Of a stretch of DNA of 30,338 bases, positions 23,387-30,338 are shown one piece after another. The stretch covers positions 1 to 30,338 of the forward strand of contig JBDKGH010000041.1 of assembly GCA_039798265.1 (NCBI GenBank), read 5' to 3'. Position numbers and translations under genes: made by a program. The DNA comes from JBDKGH01 sp039798265 (GTDB lineage: Bacteria; Bacteroidota; Bacteroidia; Flavobacteriales_D; Sanyastnellaceae). Positions within the stretch are counted from its first letter, which is position 1. The number at the start of each line of letters is the position of its first letter. The notes under the pieces were generated by a model. It was not told the DNA's origin. It saw only the letters and a list, made by a program, of their open reading frames with translations, and did not search any database.

Positions 23387-24124
23387 TCACTTCGCCAAGG
23401 TCACACCAATCATCACTCCGAACTCGCCATCGAGTTGACTGCAGCCCTGATCTGGGGCATAACAACGCGATACGGCTCCGTCTAAATACAAAGCTTGATT
23501 GCATCCCTTTTGCAGAAAGTAACTCGCAAAGTCGTATAGATTGATGGGCTCCTTCGACATGGCAAACAAGACTTTTCCATCAGGCAAAACACCCACACCA
23601 TTTCGAATATTCAGATTGCTCGATCCTTGCTTAAAGGCGCTGTGAATCTTGCCATTGATCACCAACATCGGTCCCGATTGTGTGGCCCATTGTATAGTTG
23701 TAGTTTCTTTGAATTGGCTCGTCTCGCAAACGTAAGCTTTGTTATCTTTAGTCAAATAAAAAACACCGTTCGGCTTGAGATAAAAATTCCCCTTGCCTGA
23801 ATCCGTGTTCAAGGAATTCACCTTCTCACCATTTTCAATATACAATCCCAAAGGACCGTGATCCATGGTGTACATGCCTGCATTGCAACCAAATTGCAAC
23901 TGTTGCTTCTTGCTTTCTACATGCTTCTTTAGATTGGCCAACGATTTCAATTTTGTGCCCTTATCATCTTTCCAATACAACTGAACATTCTGTGTCATCG
24001 GATTGGCGATGAAGGAAACAAAGTTGTTGTCCTCCTTATCCGCATTGACTTTCCAAGAAATCAACACTATGGAAAAAACACAAAAGACCGCAAAAAAAAG
24101 AAAAGGACGTCTGCGCATAATCAT
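23387..24124 (-). CDS. Phosphodiester glycosidase (NAGPA/DUF2233) family protein
   Basis: 245 aa; ATGs at 24124 and 24118 are both possible, before a basic n-region (MRRRPFLFF) and a hydrophobic helix (8-25) that is a signal peptide or anchor. The mature part has the family blocks FGCNAGMYTMDHGPLGLYIENGE, WATQSGPMLVINGKIH, IRNGVGVLPDGKVLFAMS, and NLYDFASYFLQKGCNQALYLDGAVS. This matches the NAGPA domain of the lysosomal uncovering enzyme and bacterial periplasmic relatives, which act on sugar phosphodiesters. The likely location is the periplasm or outer membrane; the substrate is unknown. Confidence 0.9.
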   Translation of the reverse strand: MIMRRRPFLFFAVFCVFSIVLISWKVNADKEDNNFVSFIANPMTQNVQLYWKDDKGTKLKSLANLKKHVESKKQQLQFGCNAGMYTMDHGPLGLYIENGEKVNSLNTDSGKGNFYLKPNGVFYLTKDNKAYVCETSQFKETTTIQWATQSGPMLVINGKIHSAFKQGSSNLNIRNGVGVLPDGKVLFAMSKEPINLYDFASYFLQKGCNQALYLDGAVSRCYAPDQGCSQLDGEFGVMIGVTLAK

Positions 24125-24169
24125 GAAGCAATTTAAGAACGAAAAAGGATAATCAAAAATCTACCATTG

Positions 24170-24922
24170 TTAATCCCCGCCACCACAGCCGCCACAACCG
24201 CTATCTCCACCGCCACACCCACTGTCGCCGCCGTGATGACTGCTGTCCCAAGAACAACCAGAGCAACCCGTTCCTCCCGCATAGTCGTCGCTTCCCTCTT
24301 TTGTAGGTTTCATCGTTTGCAACAACTCCGCATCGATTTGAGTTAGAAAAGAAAAATCGATTTGCTGCAACAAGAACACATTACCGTGAATCGTACCTAC
24401 TAGTTCTCGCGCTCGCTGCACATCCTCATTCAATGCGGTTTGTAATCTGTGTTCGCATTGATCGATTTCTAATCGCAATTTTTTGCGCTGCATTGCTCCT
24501 TCGGCAGACCAATTGAATCCACCAAACATTTTTTGAAAAAAAGTGCGCGTAAAAAAAGATTGAATCCGCAAACTCTTGCGAATCTTTGACTGATAGTAAT
24601 TTTCTGTTATTGCCTTTTGATAAGCGATCTTAATCATGTGTCGGTACAAGATCTGAACATGAGCATCCTTCTGGTAGATTTGAAGAAAAATCTCTTCGTG
24701 AGCTAGAGGTGTGTAGGTCAAAAAACGAGATCCAGTTGTTACATAACGATGCATACGCACTTCTTTCGAAGCATCTTGTTTCATGGGTAACTGAATAACG
24801 CGAAGCACATCTTTCAAAACCAAATCAAGGAAAGTGAATTGCAGCAATTCCTTGAGAGCTGCTTTCTCTCCTTGAGCTATTAGAAGTGATTCTGCAGGAG
24901 TATAAGTGGAAAGTAATTTCAT
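24170..24922 (-). CDS. Unknown protein with Cys/Gly-rich C-terminal tail
   Basis: 250 aa. Residues 1-215 form a helical domain without a recognised family, no clear signal peptide or membrane helix, and regions rich in Lys/Arg and Gln. The last 35 residues are low-complexity: five Cys (TGCSGCSWD, DSGCGGGDSGCGGCGGGD), two His and several Asp among Gly and Ser, ending the protein. This layout (ordinary domain plus Gly/Cys tail) resembles TIGR04222-type proteins, from memory, but the domain itself does not clearly match. The tail could bind metal, be cross-linked or be modified. The ATG overlaps the stop of the GRDP-like gene (ATGA), so the two products are made together. Confidence 0.75.
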   Translation of the reverse strand: MKLLSTYTPAESLLIAQGEKAALKELLQFTFLDLVLKDVLRVIQLPMKQDASKEVRMHRYVTTGSRFLTYTPLAHEEIFLQIYQKDAHVQILYRHMIKIAYQKAITENYYQSKIRKSLRIQSFFTRTFFQKMFGGFNWSAEGAMQRKKLRLEIDQCEHRLQTALNEDVQRARELVGTIHGNVFLLQQIDFSFLTQIDAELLQTMKPTKEGSDDYAGGTGCSGCSWDSSHHGGDSGCGGGDSGCGGCGGGD

Positions 24923-25437
24923 GGTCTAAAAATCGAAGGTTTGTGAATGATCCAATTTTGTCGAATATTGATGCGTTGAAAATGAATGTCTGAAAAACGG
25001 TCATCGCCGTTCGGCCAAAGATCAGTGTTGGCCTCTATGCCAAATGTGCTGCGATAAAGTTCCTTGGTCTTTTCATACCAATCAAAAAACTTCTCTCCTT
25101 CGGAAGCACCGCCTTTCGTAGGTCCGTGATGGATATCCCGATTCAAGGTTTGTTGGCACCAGTCTATCCAGTACGAGCGGGTATAGATCAGATGAAGGTG
25201 CCACACTTGATCTACCTGATCAGAGGGAGTAAGGGGATGATCGGCGATACATAATAAATACATGAATTTTTTATACTCACCCACCGCCCTCACTGCGAAC
25301 TCCATCGACCAACCATTTTCACGAGATAACCGATCGGTAAACGTGAGCGCGCTATCGGGATCGTCAATGGAAAAAGTAACTATCTTTTGCCAAAGAGGAT
25401 CAGAGAGATAAGGAAGCCGTTGATTCAGCATTTTCAT
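24919..25437 (-). CDS. GRDP-like (glycine-rich domain-containing protein-like) small protein
   Basis: 172 aa. The central block at 54-106 (EYKKFMYLLCIADHPLTPSD, then VDQVWHLHLIYTRSYWIDWC and RDIHHGP) matches the helical GRDP-like domain (PF07173 type), whose hallmark is the D-x-x-W-H-x-H motif and a later H-H/H-x-P. Flanking parts (1-50 and 113-172) are unfamiliar. No signal peptide or membrane helix is seen. The domain is usually fused or linked to glycine-rich sequence; here the Gly/Cys-rich tail lies on the next gene, overlapping it by 4 bp. Function is not established. A TACCTTTA box at 25479-25472 may be its promoter. Confidence 0.8.
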   Translation of the reverse strand: MKMLNQRLPYLSDPLWQKIVTFSIDDPDSALTFTDRLSRENGWSMEFAVRAVGEYKKFMYLLCIADHPLTPSDQVDQVWHLHLIYTRSYWIDWCQQTLNRDIHHGPTKGGASEGEKFFDWYEKTKELYRSTFGIEANTDLWPNGDDRFSDIHFQRINIRQNWIIHKPSIFRP

Positions 25438-25471
25438 TCGCTAGCTTACGGACACATTTGTTCTACAAGAT

Positions 25472-25479
25472 TAAAGGTA
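25472..25479 (-). promoter_or_regulatory. Possible -7 box for the GRDP-like/Cys-tail operon
   Basis: TACCTTTA on the minus strand differs from TAnnTTTG only in the last base. It ends 34 nt before the ATG at 25437. No good -33 partner is visible. Confidence 0.3.
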
Positions 25480-25564
25480 ATTCGCCTTGCACTTGTTAAG
25501 CCCGTTTTAAAATACACCAAAGCGGAATGAGAAGGATGAGCGGCAGAAAAAGACATCTAACCGA

Positions 25565-25680
25565 ATCTTACATCCCCGACCGGCGCTAACGTCGAGCCTT
25601 CGTCTCCACCCCCGACCTGCGCTGAGGCTCCAGTCGGGGCTTACATAAGGCAGGCTCCGTCGAGCCCTCACATCATAAAC
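25565..25680. repeat. GC-rich palindromic repeat cluster, copy 1
   Basis: Begins with ATCTTACATCCCCGAC, identical to 26553-26568. CCCCGAC occurs at 25574 and 25610, and GTCGGGG at 25633-25639 can pair with either. CGTCGAGCC occurs twice (25590-25598, 25659-25667), and GGCTC/GAGCC forms a small hairpin. Base composition is much richer in GC than the surroundings. The 280-bp gap 25438-25717 holds nothing else recognised apart from the promoter box. Confidence 0.7.
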
Positions 25681-25717
25681 CCGCACACACCAGTGCCAAC
25701 TAATCACTAATCATTAA

Positions 25718-26407
25718 TCATTCCCCCCTTCTCCTTTCTATTTCATAAAACAGTCCGACCATCAAAAAATCTCGTCCGGTTTCGTCGTTGATCTTGTAGT
25801 CGAACTGATGCAAATAACCGAGTTGAATGGTGGTAGATTTGGAGGGTTTGTAGTTGAAAGAGACGGACCACCTGTTTCTTTCGAAATAAGGTTCTTTATC
25901 GGTAAAAAAAAGTTCATTGTTCGCGTTGATTTGAAAGGGTTTATATCCCTCCATTTCCTTGCCGAAAGGGTAAGAAAGTCCTAACCTATAACGAAAGCGG
26001 TTTCGGTAACCATTGCTCGTCCAGCGCAGCTCGGTGCGGTATCGCTGCTCTATTTTCAACTTCCCGATCGTTTGAAACAACACAATTTGTGGCCACAGTC
26101 GAAATTCATCATTGTTTTTGGGCAATACAAAATCCCCTCCCTCTTTATAGGTTTGATAACTACCGGCGGCTAAGGTCAGTTGTACACCCTTATTTATCCT
26201 GTAGTTAATTCCTCCTTTGTATTCGTAGTAATGGAAGTGATCATACAATTTCAGCGAACGCAACTGTGTCTCACCAAAAAAACTCCATTTTTCAGAATGA
26301 TTATATTTCAACTGGAGAATATTCCAACTTCCGAGCTCTGAGGTTTGCGCGGATCCAAGAAGCACCGCGAGCATTAGAAAAAAAGTCGATAGATATTTAG
26401 CGTTCAT
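25718..26407 (-). CDS. DUF2490 outer-membrane beta-barrel protein
   Basis: 229 aa. A signal peptide (MNAKYLSTFFLMLAVLLGSA-Q, residues 1-20) leads into amphipathic strands: GSWNILQLKYNHSEKWSFFG, GGINYRINKGVQLTLAAGS, EQRYRTELRWTSNGYRNRFRYRLG, ANNELFFTDKEPYFERNRW and a final FLMVGLFYEIER. This fits the Bacteroidota DUF2490 family of small outer-membrane proteins whose function is unknown. The start is 15 bp after a small ORF (26423-26554) on the same strand and close to a palindromic repeat. Confidence 0.9.
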   Translation of the reverse strand: MNAKYLSTFFLMLAVLLGSAQTSELGSWNILQLKYNHSEKWSFFGETQLRSLKLYDHFHYYEYKGGINYRINKGVQLTLAAGSYQTYKEGGDFVLPKNNDEFRLWPQIVLFQTIGKLKIEQRYRTELRWTSNGYRNRFRYRLGLSYPFGKEMEGYKPFQINANNELFFTDKEPYFERNRWSVSFNYKPSKSTTIQLGYLHQFDYKINDETGRDFLMVGLFYEIERRRGE

Positions 26408-26422
26408 GCAGATGATGGTTTC

Positions 26423-26554
26423 CTATTCTCCCTTCACACTTCCGTATTCATAGGCAGTGGTGGTAAACTTACGAAGGTTTTTGGTTTCTTGATTTGATTG
26501 CTCTCGCCGCGTCAGTAATCCCCTTACCATTTCGCGCCTTTTCGTTCGCCGCAT
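26423..26554 (-). CDS. Possible small basic protein (43 aa)
   Basis: An ATG at 26554 opens a 43-residue frame ending at TAG 26425-26423. The product is Arg/Lys-rich in its first half (MRRTKRREMVRGLLTRREQS) and ends KFTTTAYEYGSVKGE. The gene-like spacing of 15 bp to the DUF2490 ATG suggests an operon, but the start codon lies in the repeat arm. It may be genuine, a remnant of a longer gene, or chance. The rest of 26408-26634 holds only the repeat. Confidence 0.3.
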   Translation of the reverse strand: MRRTKRREMVRGLLTRREQSNQETKNLRKFTTTAYEYGSVKGE

Positions 26555-26580
26555 CTTACATCCCCGACTTGGGGTCGGGG
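26553..26580. repeat. GC-rich palindromic repeat, copy 2
   Basis: ATCTTACATCCCCGAC, identical to 25565-25580, then TTGGG and GTCGGGG. CCCCGAC (26562-26568) and GTCGGGG (26574-26580) form a perfect 7-bp hairpin. The T-poor flanks rule out a normal terminator. Confidence 0.75.
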
Positions 26581-26634
26581 CTGACAAAGGATGAGTTGGG
26601 AACTCATCATGTTTGGAATATTAGTAAATCGTTA

Positions 26635-27660
26635 TTACTTAATAAAACTCCAAAACCTGCTTACTCCGCTCTTTCTCCCCGCTCCGGTAATCGTAGCCAA
26701 TGGTGATGACAACAGTATCGCCTCTGTACTTATAGAGCGTGCGATGATCGAGCTGGTCTGGTCGCCTTCATAAAAAAGACTTTCCTTTCTCCTTCCCGCT
26801 TTATCGTAAGTGTAGATGGATTGATTCTGAAAAATACCTCGATTATAATAATCTTCTTTGATGCGATGATTGCCTTTATCATAGGTGTATGAGCGGACTT
26901 CTGATTTCTCTTCACCATTAGCCGTAGGTTCCATCCGGTAAGTAAGCACTCGATTGGACTGTTCATCATATTCGCTGTAAACATTCCACCGCCACTGATC
27001 ATCTCCTATAACGCCTAATCGAAAAACTTTTTCTCTACCTAAAGAGTCGTATTCATACACATTCATCGATGATGTATCACCGTTTTCAGCGATGTATATT
27101 TCTTTGAGGATTTTTTGATTTTCATCTAACTCTTTGATCAATGACAAGGTGCGATTGCTTTCTTTCAGCAGCTTGATTTTTGGCGATTGAAGAAACTTTT
27201 CCCGCGTGTTCAATAGATCCAATTCGTCACGTGAACAATCTACCAAACTATCTTCCGAAACCTCATAGTTATAGTAATAGATCTTTTTTTCCGCGTAAAT
27301 ATATTCGCTATAACTAAATCCCAAATTGCTATGGGCCGAAAATGAACGGACCTCTCTATTTAAACTGTCATATTCCGATGCAAAGATCATCGTGATCGAG
27401 CCATTCAATCCGTTGTTGAAACTAAAAACAGCATTCCCCTTTTTATCCAACTCCAAATACCCGAAGCTTCCATCGCTCCGCTTGATGGTGGATTGCTTAA
27501 TGATCTTAGCTTTGGGCGTTGCTTGAGCCCATGTTTTTCCCTCTAGAAAAAACATCAGAAAAAACATCGGCAAACACAGATAGGTAAAATCATTTTTCAC
27601 CACCGCATTACGAATTATCTGCGCGTGCCGGACGTCTCTCCTATAGACCTTTCTGATCAT
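26635..27660 (-). CDS. Secreted YD-repeat-like protein with out-of-frame C-terminus
   Basis: 341 aa as it stands. A hydrophobic segment at about 26-46 ending TWAQA looks like a signal peptide; the first 19 residues may not belong to it, and GTG codons near 27603 or the ATG at 27567 are alternative starts. The body consists of short beta-hairpin repeats (YEYDSLGREKVFRLG, YSEYDEQSNRVLTY, YTYDKGNHRIKEDYY, YTYDKAGRRKESLFYEGD) similar to YD/RHS-type repeats. After EGDQ the reading frame changes character. A tandem duplication of TGGTC at 26754-26763 shifts it by +2; without it the frame would read LDHRTLYKYRGDTVVITIGY onward and end LEFY at TAA 26641-26639. Possibly a recent mutation or a sequencing error. 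Confidence 0.75.
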   Translation of the reverse strand: MIRKVYRRDVRHAQIIRNAVVKNDFTYLCLPMFFLMFFLEGKTWAQATPKAKIIKQSTIKRSDGSFGYLELDKKGNAVFSFNNGLNGSITMIFASEYDSLNREVRSFSAHSNLGFSYSEYIYAEKKIYYYNYEVSEDSLVDCSRDELDLLNTREKFLQSPKIKLLKESNRTLSLIKELDENQKILKEIYIAENGDTSSMNVYEYDSLGREKVFRLGVIGDDQWRWNVYSEYDEQSNRVLTYRMEPTANGEEKSEVRSYTYDKGNHRIKEDYYNRGIFQNQSIYTYDKAGRRKESLFYEGDQTSSIIARSISTEAILLSSPLATITGAGRKSGVSRFWSFIK

Positions 27661-27735
27661 ATTGATTCATTTACTGGGCGAAACAACTATCCTCACCGGC
27701 TCTCGATTCCAATCAAGCAGAAAATAGAATATACA

Positions 27736-28035
27736 TTAAGCTACCTTATGATGCACTCTTGGAATGGCACTCAGTTCCTTCTTCTTGGCCCTTGACTCTT
27801 CTTCAATATCAAAGTCAGCTTGAAGTCCAAGCCAGAACTTTGGTGAATTACCAAAATAAAAAGCCAGGCGCAATGCAGTATCGGCAGTTATTCTGCGATT
27901 TCCTTTTAAAATTTCAGAAACTCTGGTTTGTGGTATTCCCAAATCTTTTGAAAGCCTGTAGGCAGAAATTTCCAGGGGCACAAGAAATTCTTCCATCAAA
28001 ATTTCACCTGGGGTAATATTTTTAAGTCTTTTCAT
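27736..28035 (-). CDS. higA: HigA-family antitoxin (XRE-type HTH)
   Basis: 99 aa. The N-terminal ITPGEILMEEFLVPLEIS block followed by a five-helix XRE domain (LSKDLGIPQTRVSEILKGNRRITADTALRLAFYFG, about 28-62) and WLGLQADFDIEE are diagnostic of HigA/VapI-type antitoxins, encoded downstream of their toxin. The product neutralises HigB and represses the operon. It begins 2 bp after the toxin stop codon. The C-terminal tail (SRAKKKELSAIPRVHHKVA) is short and basic. Confidence 0.95.
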   Translation of the reverse strand: MKRLKNITPGEILMEEFLVPLEISAYRLSKDLGIPQTRVSEILKGNRRITADTALRLAFYFGNSPKFWLGLQADFDIEEESRAKKKELSAIPRVHHKVA

Positions 28036-28037
28036 GA

Positions 28038-28319
28038 TTAGTGGTAATCAACAATTTTTACTGAAAAGGCATTTCCATTGTTCCAAATAAAGATAATTCT
28101 CCATTGGTCATTAATGCGTATGCTGTGATATTCTTTTAATCGTCCTGACAGCTTCTCGAGCCGGTTAGCAGGGGGAATCCTAAGATCCATAATGTTAACC
28201 GAGTTATTGAGCATCCTTAGCTTTCTTCTCGCCACCTCTTGAATTTCGCCAGGTATTCCTCTAACACGCTCACCTTTCCATATTTTCTCGGTATCATTTG
28301 AACCGAATGAAGCAATCAT
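28038..28319 (-). CDS. higB: HigB/RelE-family toxin
   Basis: 93 aa from the ATG at 28319; a GTG at 28370 would add 17 residues of hydrophobic sequence not seen in HigB proteins. The sequence MIASFGSNDTEKIWKGE, then IPPANRLEKLSGRLKEYHSIRINDQWRIIFIW and the end VKIVDYH is the standard HigB/RelE profile; Arg/His residues in RLKEYHSIRINDQWR are in the expected place for the ribosome-dependent mRNA endonuclease. Toxin-first order with HigA is typical. A minus-strand TACTTTTC box (28351-28344) and a GTTAGTAAC palindrome (28333-28341) precede it and could be the autoregulated promoter. Confidence 0.95.
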   Translation of the reverse strand: MIASFGSNDTEKIWKGERVRGIPGEIQEVARRKLRMLNNSVNIMDLRIPPANRLEKLSGRLKEYHSIRINDQWRIIFIWNNGNAFSVKIVDYH

Positions 28320-28630
28320 AGTGACGTAATAAGTTAGTAACGCGAAAAGTAAGTAAAATGTTTCGATCACACAAATCCTTTTTCGAATTGTGTTTTTTCT
28401 CCGTTGCCTATTGTGACCGTTCTGTATTTAGCTCGTTGTATATTACGCTGACGTCCGTCAACTAAAACGTTTACAGAAACCACACATGTGCCAACGTTAT
28501 CATTGAAAACTCCATGCGGAATCTGATCATTAAACGCCCAACACGACATTACAGGTAGACTGAAAGTGGTGAGGATTTCTACGAAAATGGAAGTGTGACT
28601 TAGTTTGCAATAGACCGCACAAAAATAAAA
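28320..28630. other. Gene-poor stretch upstream of higBA
   Basis: A minus-strand frame of 90 codons (28639-28367) crosses it, but its start lies in the terminator hairpin, it has no recognisable domain and its Cys/Phe-rich beginning is unlike nearby proteins. The higBA promoter probably lies at 28320-28360. The rest may be decayed coding sequence or plain spacer. Confidence 0.4.
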
Positions 28631-28666
28631 CCGCCCCAAAAAGATGCTTTATTCTTTTTGGAGCGG
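28620..28666 (-). terminator. Rho-independent terminator of the unknown large gene
   Basis: CCGCCCCAAAAAG (28631-28643) pairs with CTTTTTGGAGCGG (28654-28666), 13 bp with one mismatch and a 10-nt loop. On the minus strand it is followed by TTTTATTTTTG. It lies 29 bp past the stop of the gene at 28695. Confidence 0.85.
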
Positions 28667-28694
28667 CCTTGATTTCTAATGTGAGTTCCTTCTG

Positions 28695-30338
28695 CTATTT
28701 TCTTTTATCGATAGGTGTGCTTTTCAAATTGAAAATAGGAATATCAATCAACAAGCCTACATTCAAGGTTGTTTGTTGAGGTTTGATAATGAGTTCCCCT
28801 GCGGTGTCATTATAAAACAACTTAGGCGTAGAGCGCACGCCCACTGATAAAACAATCGGCTTCAGCAATCGAATGCTCGCGTGAATACCCGGTGAAAACA
28901 AACTCTCAAAGGCAAATTTCTGCTGTATGGTATCCGTTTCATTTTGGATTCGATACGAAGCAATAGACCCGAAGTCGAAAGCAGATGCGAAAACACCAAA
29001 GTCATACTTTCTCATTCCCCAGGATAGACTTACGCCCACCGGAGCGTAAATCCCACGACCATACACATGCTTGGCCTGTGTCATTTCGATATCCCAAGCA
29101 TAGCCAATGTATCCATTCACCATCATCGAAAAACGACTTTGCTGCTTCAAGCGATAGGAGCCTACAGGAAGCGCTGCGCTTTCCAGGGCATTCTTTACCT
29201 CTTCAGGGGTTTTTGCAGTAGCCATTGACGAAGCCAAACTCAAATAGTTATAGAACTTCGCATGCAAAGTACTTTCTCCATTCGCTTTGTTCTTCAGCCA
29301 ATCGTTGGTTTCGAACAATAACAACATCTCTGTAAACAAGCCCGGATAATTTTTCGATTGAATATCGGTGATCATGTCTTGAATGATGTCGAGATTGGCA
29401 GAGAGGGTTTTGAGGATTTCATCATTGCCCACTGCCAATGCACTCATCATGGTTTCATGGGTTTTCTGAATAGCATCCACACTAGTAGACATCACATCTA
29501 ACCAGGCGGCAGCTTTCTTTTCCGCTGTTGAGTCTTTTACACTTAAGTATTCTTTCCAAGATGTATTGATCGCCGTGATGCCCTCAAAGCCAATAGAGCA
29601 TAGATTGCTGATCTTCTCCAAATCATTAAATACTTCTTTGATATCCCTGCCTTCAATTTTCAGGTTCTTGTAGCAATCAATAGTTTTAAACTTTGATTCA
29701 ACTAACAATAACCACAGTTGCATAAAATTTTTATCATTTAGCAAAAACTCCACTTGATTCTTGCTCACAAAAATTTCGCTCGGATTCGAAGATTTCAAAC
29801 CTTCCATCAGCATATAGGTAAGCTTAATTGCCGAATTCAGATCTCCGTCGGCTTGACAGAGCTTGGAATCGCCCGAAATACTTTGCATAATATCGATAAC
29901 ATTCTTCCCATGCATCAATCCGGAAGCGACTTTAAGAGGAAGGATAACCTGTAAATTTGGTTTACCATCTTTCATAAACCACCCTGAAACTATCTTGCTC
30001 CGTTCTTCGCAATTTTCTTTTTTCTTTTTTATTGCTTCACTACAATCGCTCATATCAAAATCGCGCAAATCCAAAATATTATCAGGCGTGTTGAGTAAAT
30101 CTTTAATGAACGCTTCTCGCAACTGAGGTAGGACATTAACGATATTATACGTTTCGATAGAACTAATGATGTTTGCTGACTTAGGGAATAAAAAAGTCAA
30201 CTCTGGATAGTCCTTCAAGTCTTGTTTAAAGCGATCGAAAAAGGCAATGGACAATTCTTGTTTTCCGCGTTCTACTAGAAAATCAGTGATCCCAACAATA
30301 ATGTTAGTAGCATCGAAGGAGCCGCCTAATTTGTCCGC
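28695..30338 (-). CDS. Large unknown protein, probable C-terminal outer-membrane barrel (5' end outside window)
   Basis: The frame is open through the right edge, giving 547 visible residues; the TTG at 30254 is not a likely start, since the codons upstream (GSFDATNIIVGITDFLVERG) continue in the same style. The first 370 residues are mostly helical and soluble (KQELSIAFFDRFKQDLKDYP, a long region rich in Lys/Asp, Cys-containing segments such as DMSDCSEAIKKKKENC). The last 170 look like beta strands of an outer-membrane protein (FSMMVNGYIGYAWDIEM, GVSLSWGMRKYDFGVFASA, LNVGLLIDIPIF). I do not recognise the family by name, though similar Bacteroidota hypotheticals exist. No neighbour indicates a role. 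Confidence 0.85.
   Translation of the reverse strand, partial: ADKLGGSFDATNIIVGITDFLVERGKQELSIAFFDRFKQDLKDYPELTFLFPKSANIISSIETYNIVNVLPQLREAFIKDLLNTPDNILDLRDFDMSDCSEAIKKKKENCEERSKIVSGWFMKDGKPNLQVILPLKVASGLMHGKNVIDIMQSISGDSKLCQADGDLNSAIKLTYMLMEGLKSSNPSEIFVSKNQVEFLLNDKNFMQLWLLLVESKFKTIDCYKNLKIEGRDIKEVFNDLEKISNLCSIGFEGITAINTSWKEYLSVKDSTAEKKAAAWLDVMSTSVDAIQKTHETMMSALAVGNDEILKTLSANLDIIQDMITDIQSKNYPGLFTEMLLLFETNDWLKNKANGESTLHAKFYNYLSLASSMATAKTPEEVKNALESAALPVGSYRLKQQSRFSMMVNGYIGYAWDIEMTQAKHVYGRGIYAPVGVSLSWGMRKYDFGVFASAFDFGSIASYRIQNETDTIQQKFAFESLFSPGIHASIRLLKPIVLSVGVRSTPKLFYNDTAGELIIKPQQTTLNVGLLIDIPIFNLKSTPIDKRK

Noticed and set aside
25507..25707. 66-codon minus-strand frame
   Set aside because: Lies wholly inside the GC-rich palindromic repeat and encodes an Arg/Trp-rich sequence that merely translates the repeat.
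28333..28341. GTTAGTAAC near higB as an integron attC-like core
   Set aside because: There is no paired second core site or cassette structure; it is more simply a short palindrome in the higBA promoter.
28367..28639. 90-codon minus-strand frame upstream of higB
   Set aside because: Starts inside the terminator hairpin of the neighbouring gene and shows no domain; kept only as a described spacer.
1..30338. tRNA, rRNA, CRISPR, prophage or insertion-sequence content
   Set aside because: No T-loop or cloverleaf pattern, no regularly spaced direct repeats, and no transposase, integrase or phage structural protein was seen on either strand.

Overview
The window looks like chromosomal DNA of a member of the Bacteroidota, most likely a Flavobacteriales/Cryomorphaceae-type Gram-negative. 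The grounds are a fused lpxC-fabZ gene, a secreted protein with a type B (CHU_C, gliding-associated) type IX secretion signal, the Bacteroidota families DUF4301 and DUF2490, absence of clear Shine-Dalgarno sequences, and repeated TAnnTTTG-like (-7) promoter octamers. No tRNA, rRNA, CRISPR array, transposase or prophage was seen.

Layout. (1) 1-2572, minus: a cobalamin/metal-receptor-like protein followed by a patatin-like phospholipase that runs off the left edge. (2) 2573-2690 is a divergent promoter region; on the plus strand an orphan sensor kinase is followed with no gap by gpmI, ending at a bidirectional terminator. (3) 5209-7686, minus: a large secreted T9SS substrate. (4) 7903-13943, plus: housekeeping genes: a LolD/MacB-type ABC ATPase, asnS, an acyltransferase-3 protein, a YdeI/DUF1905 protein, rpoN and a degenerate PAP2-like membrane protein. 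(5) galE (minus) and a small Hpt protein (plus) diverge; DUF4301 follows. (6) 17253-20079, minus: the lipid A operon lpxC-fabZ, lpxA and a CcmA-like ABC ATPase, joined by ATGA overlaps. (7) 20080-20376: a gene-free stretch with strong palindromes. (8) 20377-22375, minus: an operon of small enzymes (SRPBCC, DUF4256, VOC, methyltransferase). (9) 22426-25437, minus: panE-like reductase, NAGPA-type phosphodiester glycosidase, and an ATGA-overlapped pair encoding a GRDP-like protein and a protein with a Cys/Gly-rich tail. (10) 25438-30338: a more accessory-like region with a GC-rich palindromic repeat, a DUF2490 barrel, a YD-repeat-like lipoprotein/secreted protein whose tail is knocked out of frame by a 5-bp duplication, a HigBA toxin-antitoxin pair, and the C-terminal part of a large unknown protein.

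Most of the window is ordinary core genome. The points most worth a second look are: the GRDP-like/Cys-Gly-tail gene pair; the 5-bp tandem duplication at 26754-26763; the nested palindromes with plus-strand terminators but no plus-strand gene at 20185-20340; and a regular 4-nt spacing between -7-like octamers and start codons at four genes, which predicts leaderless mRNAs.
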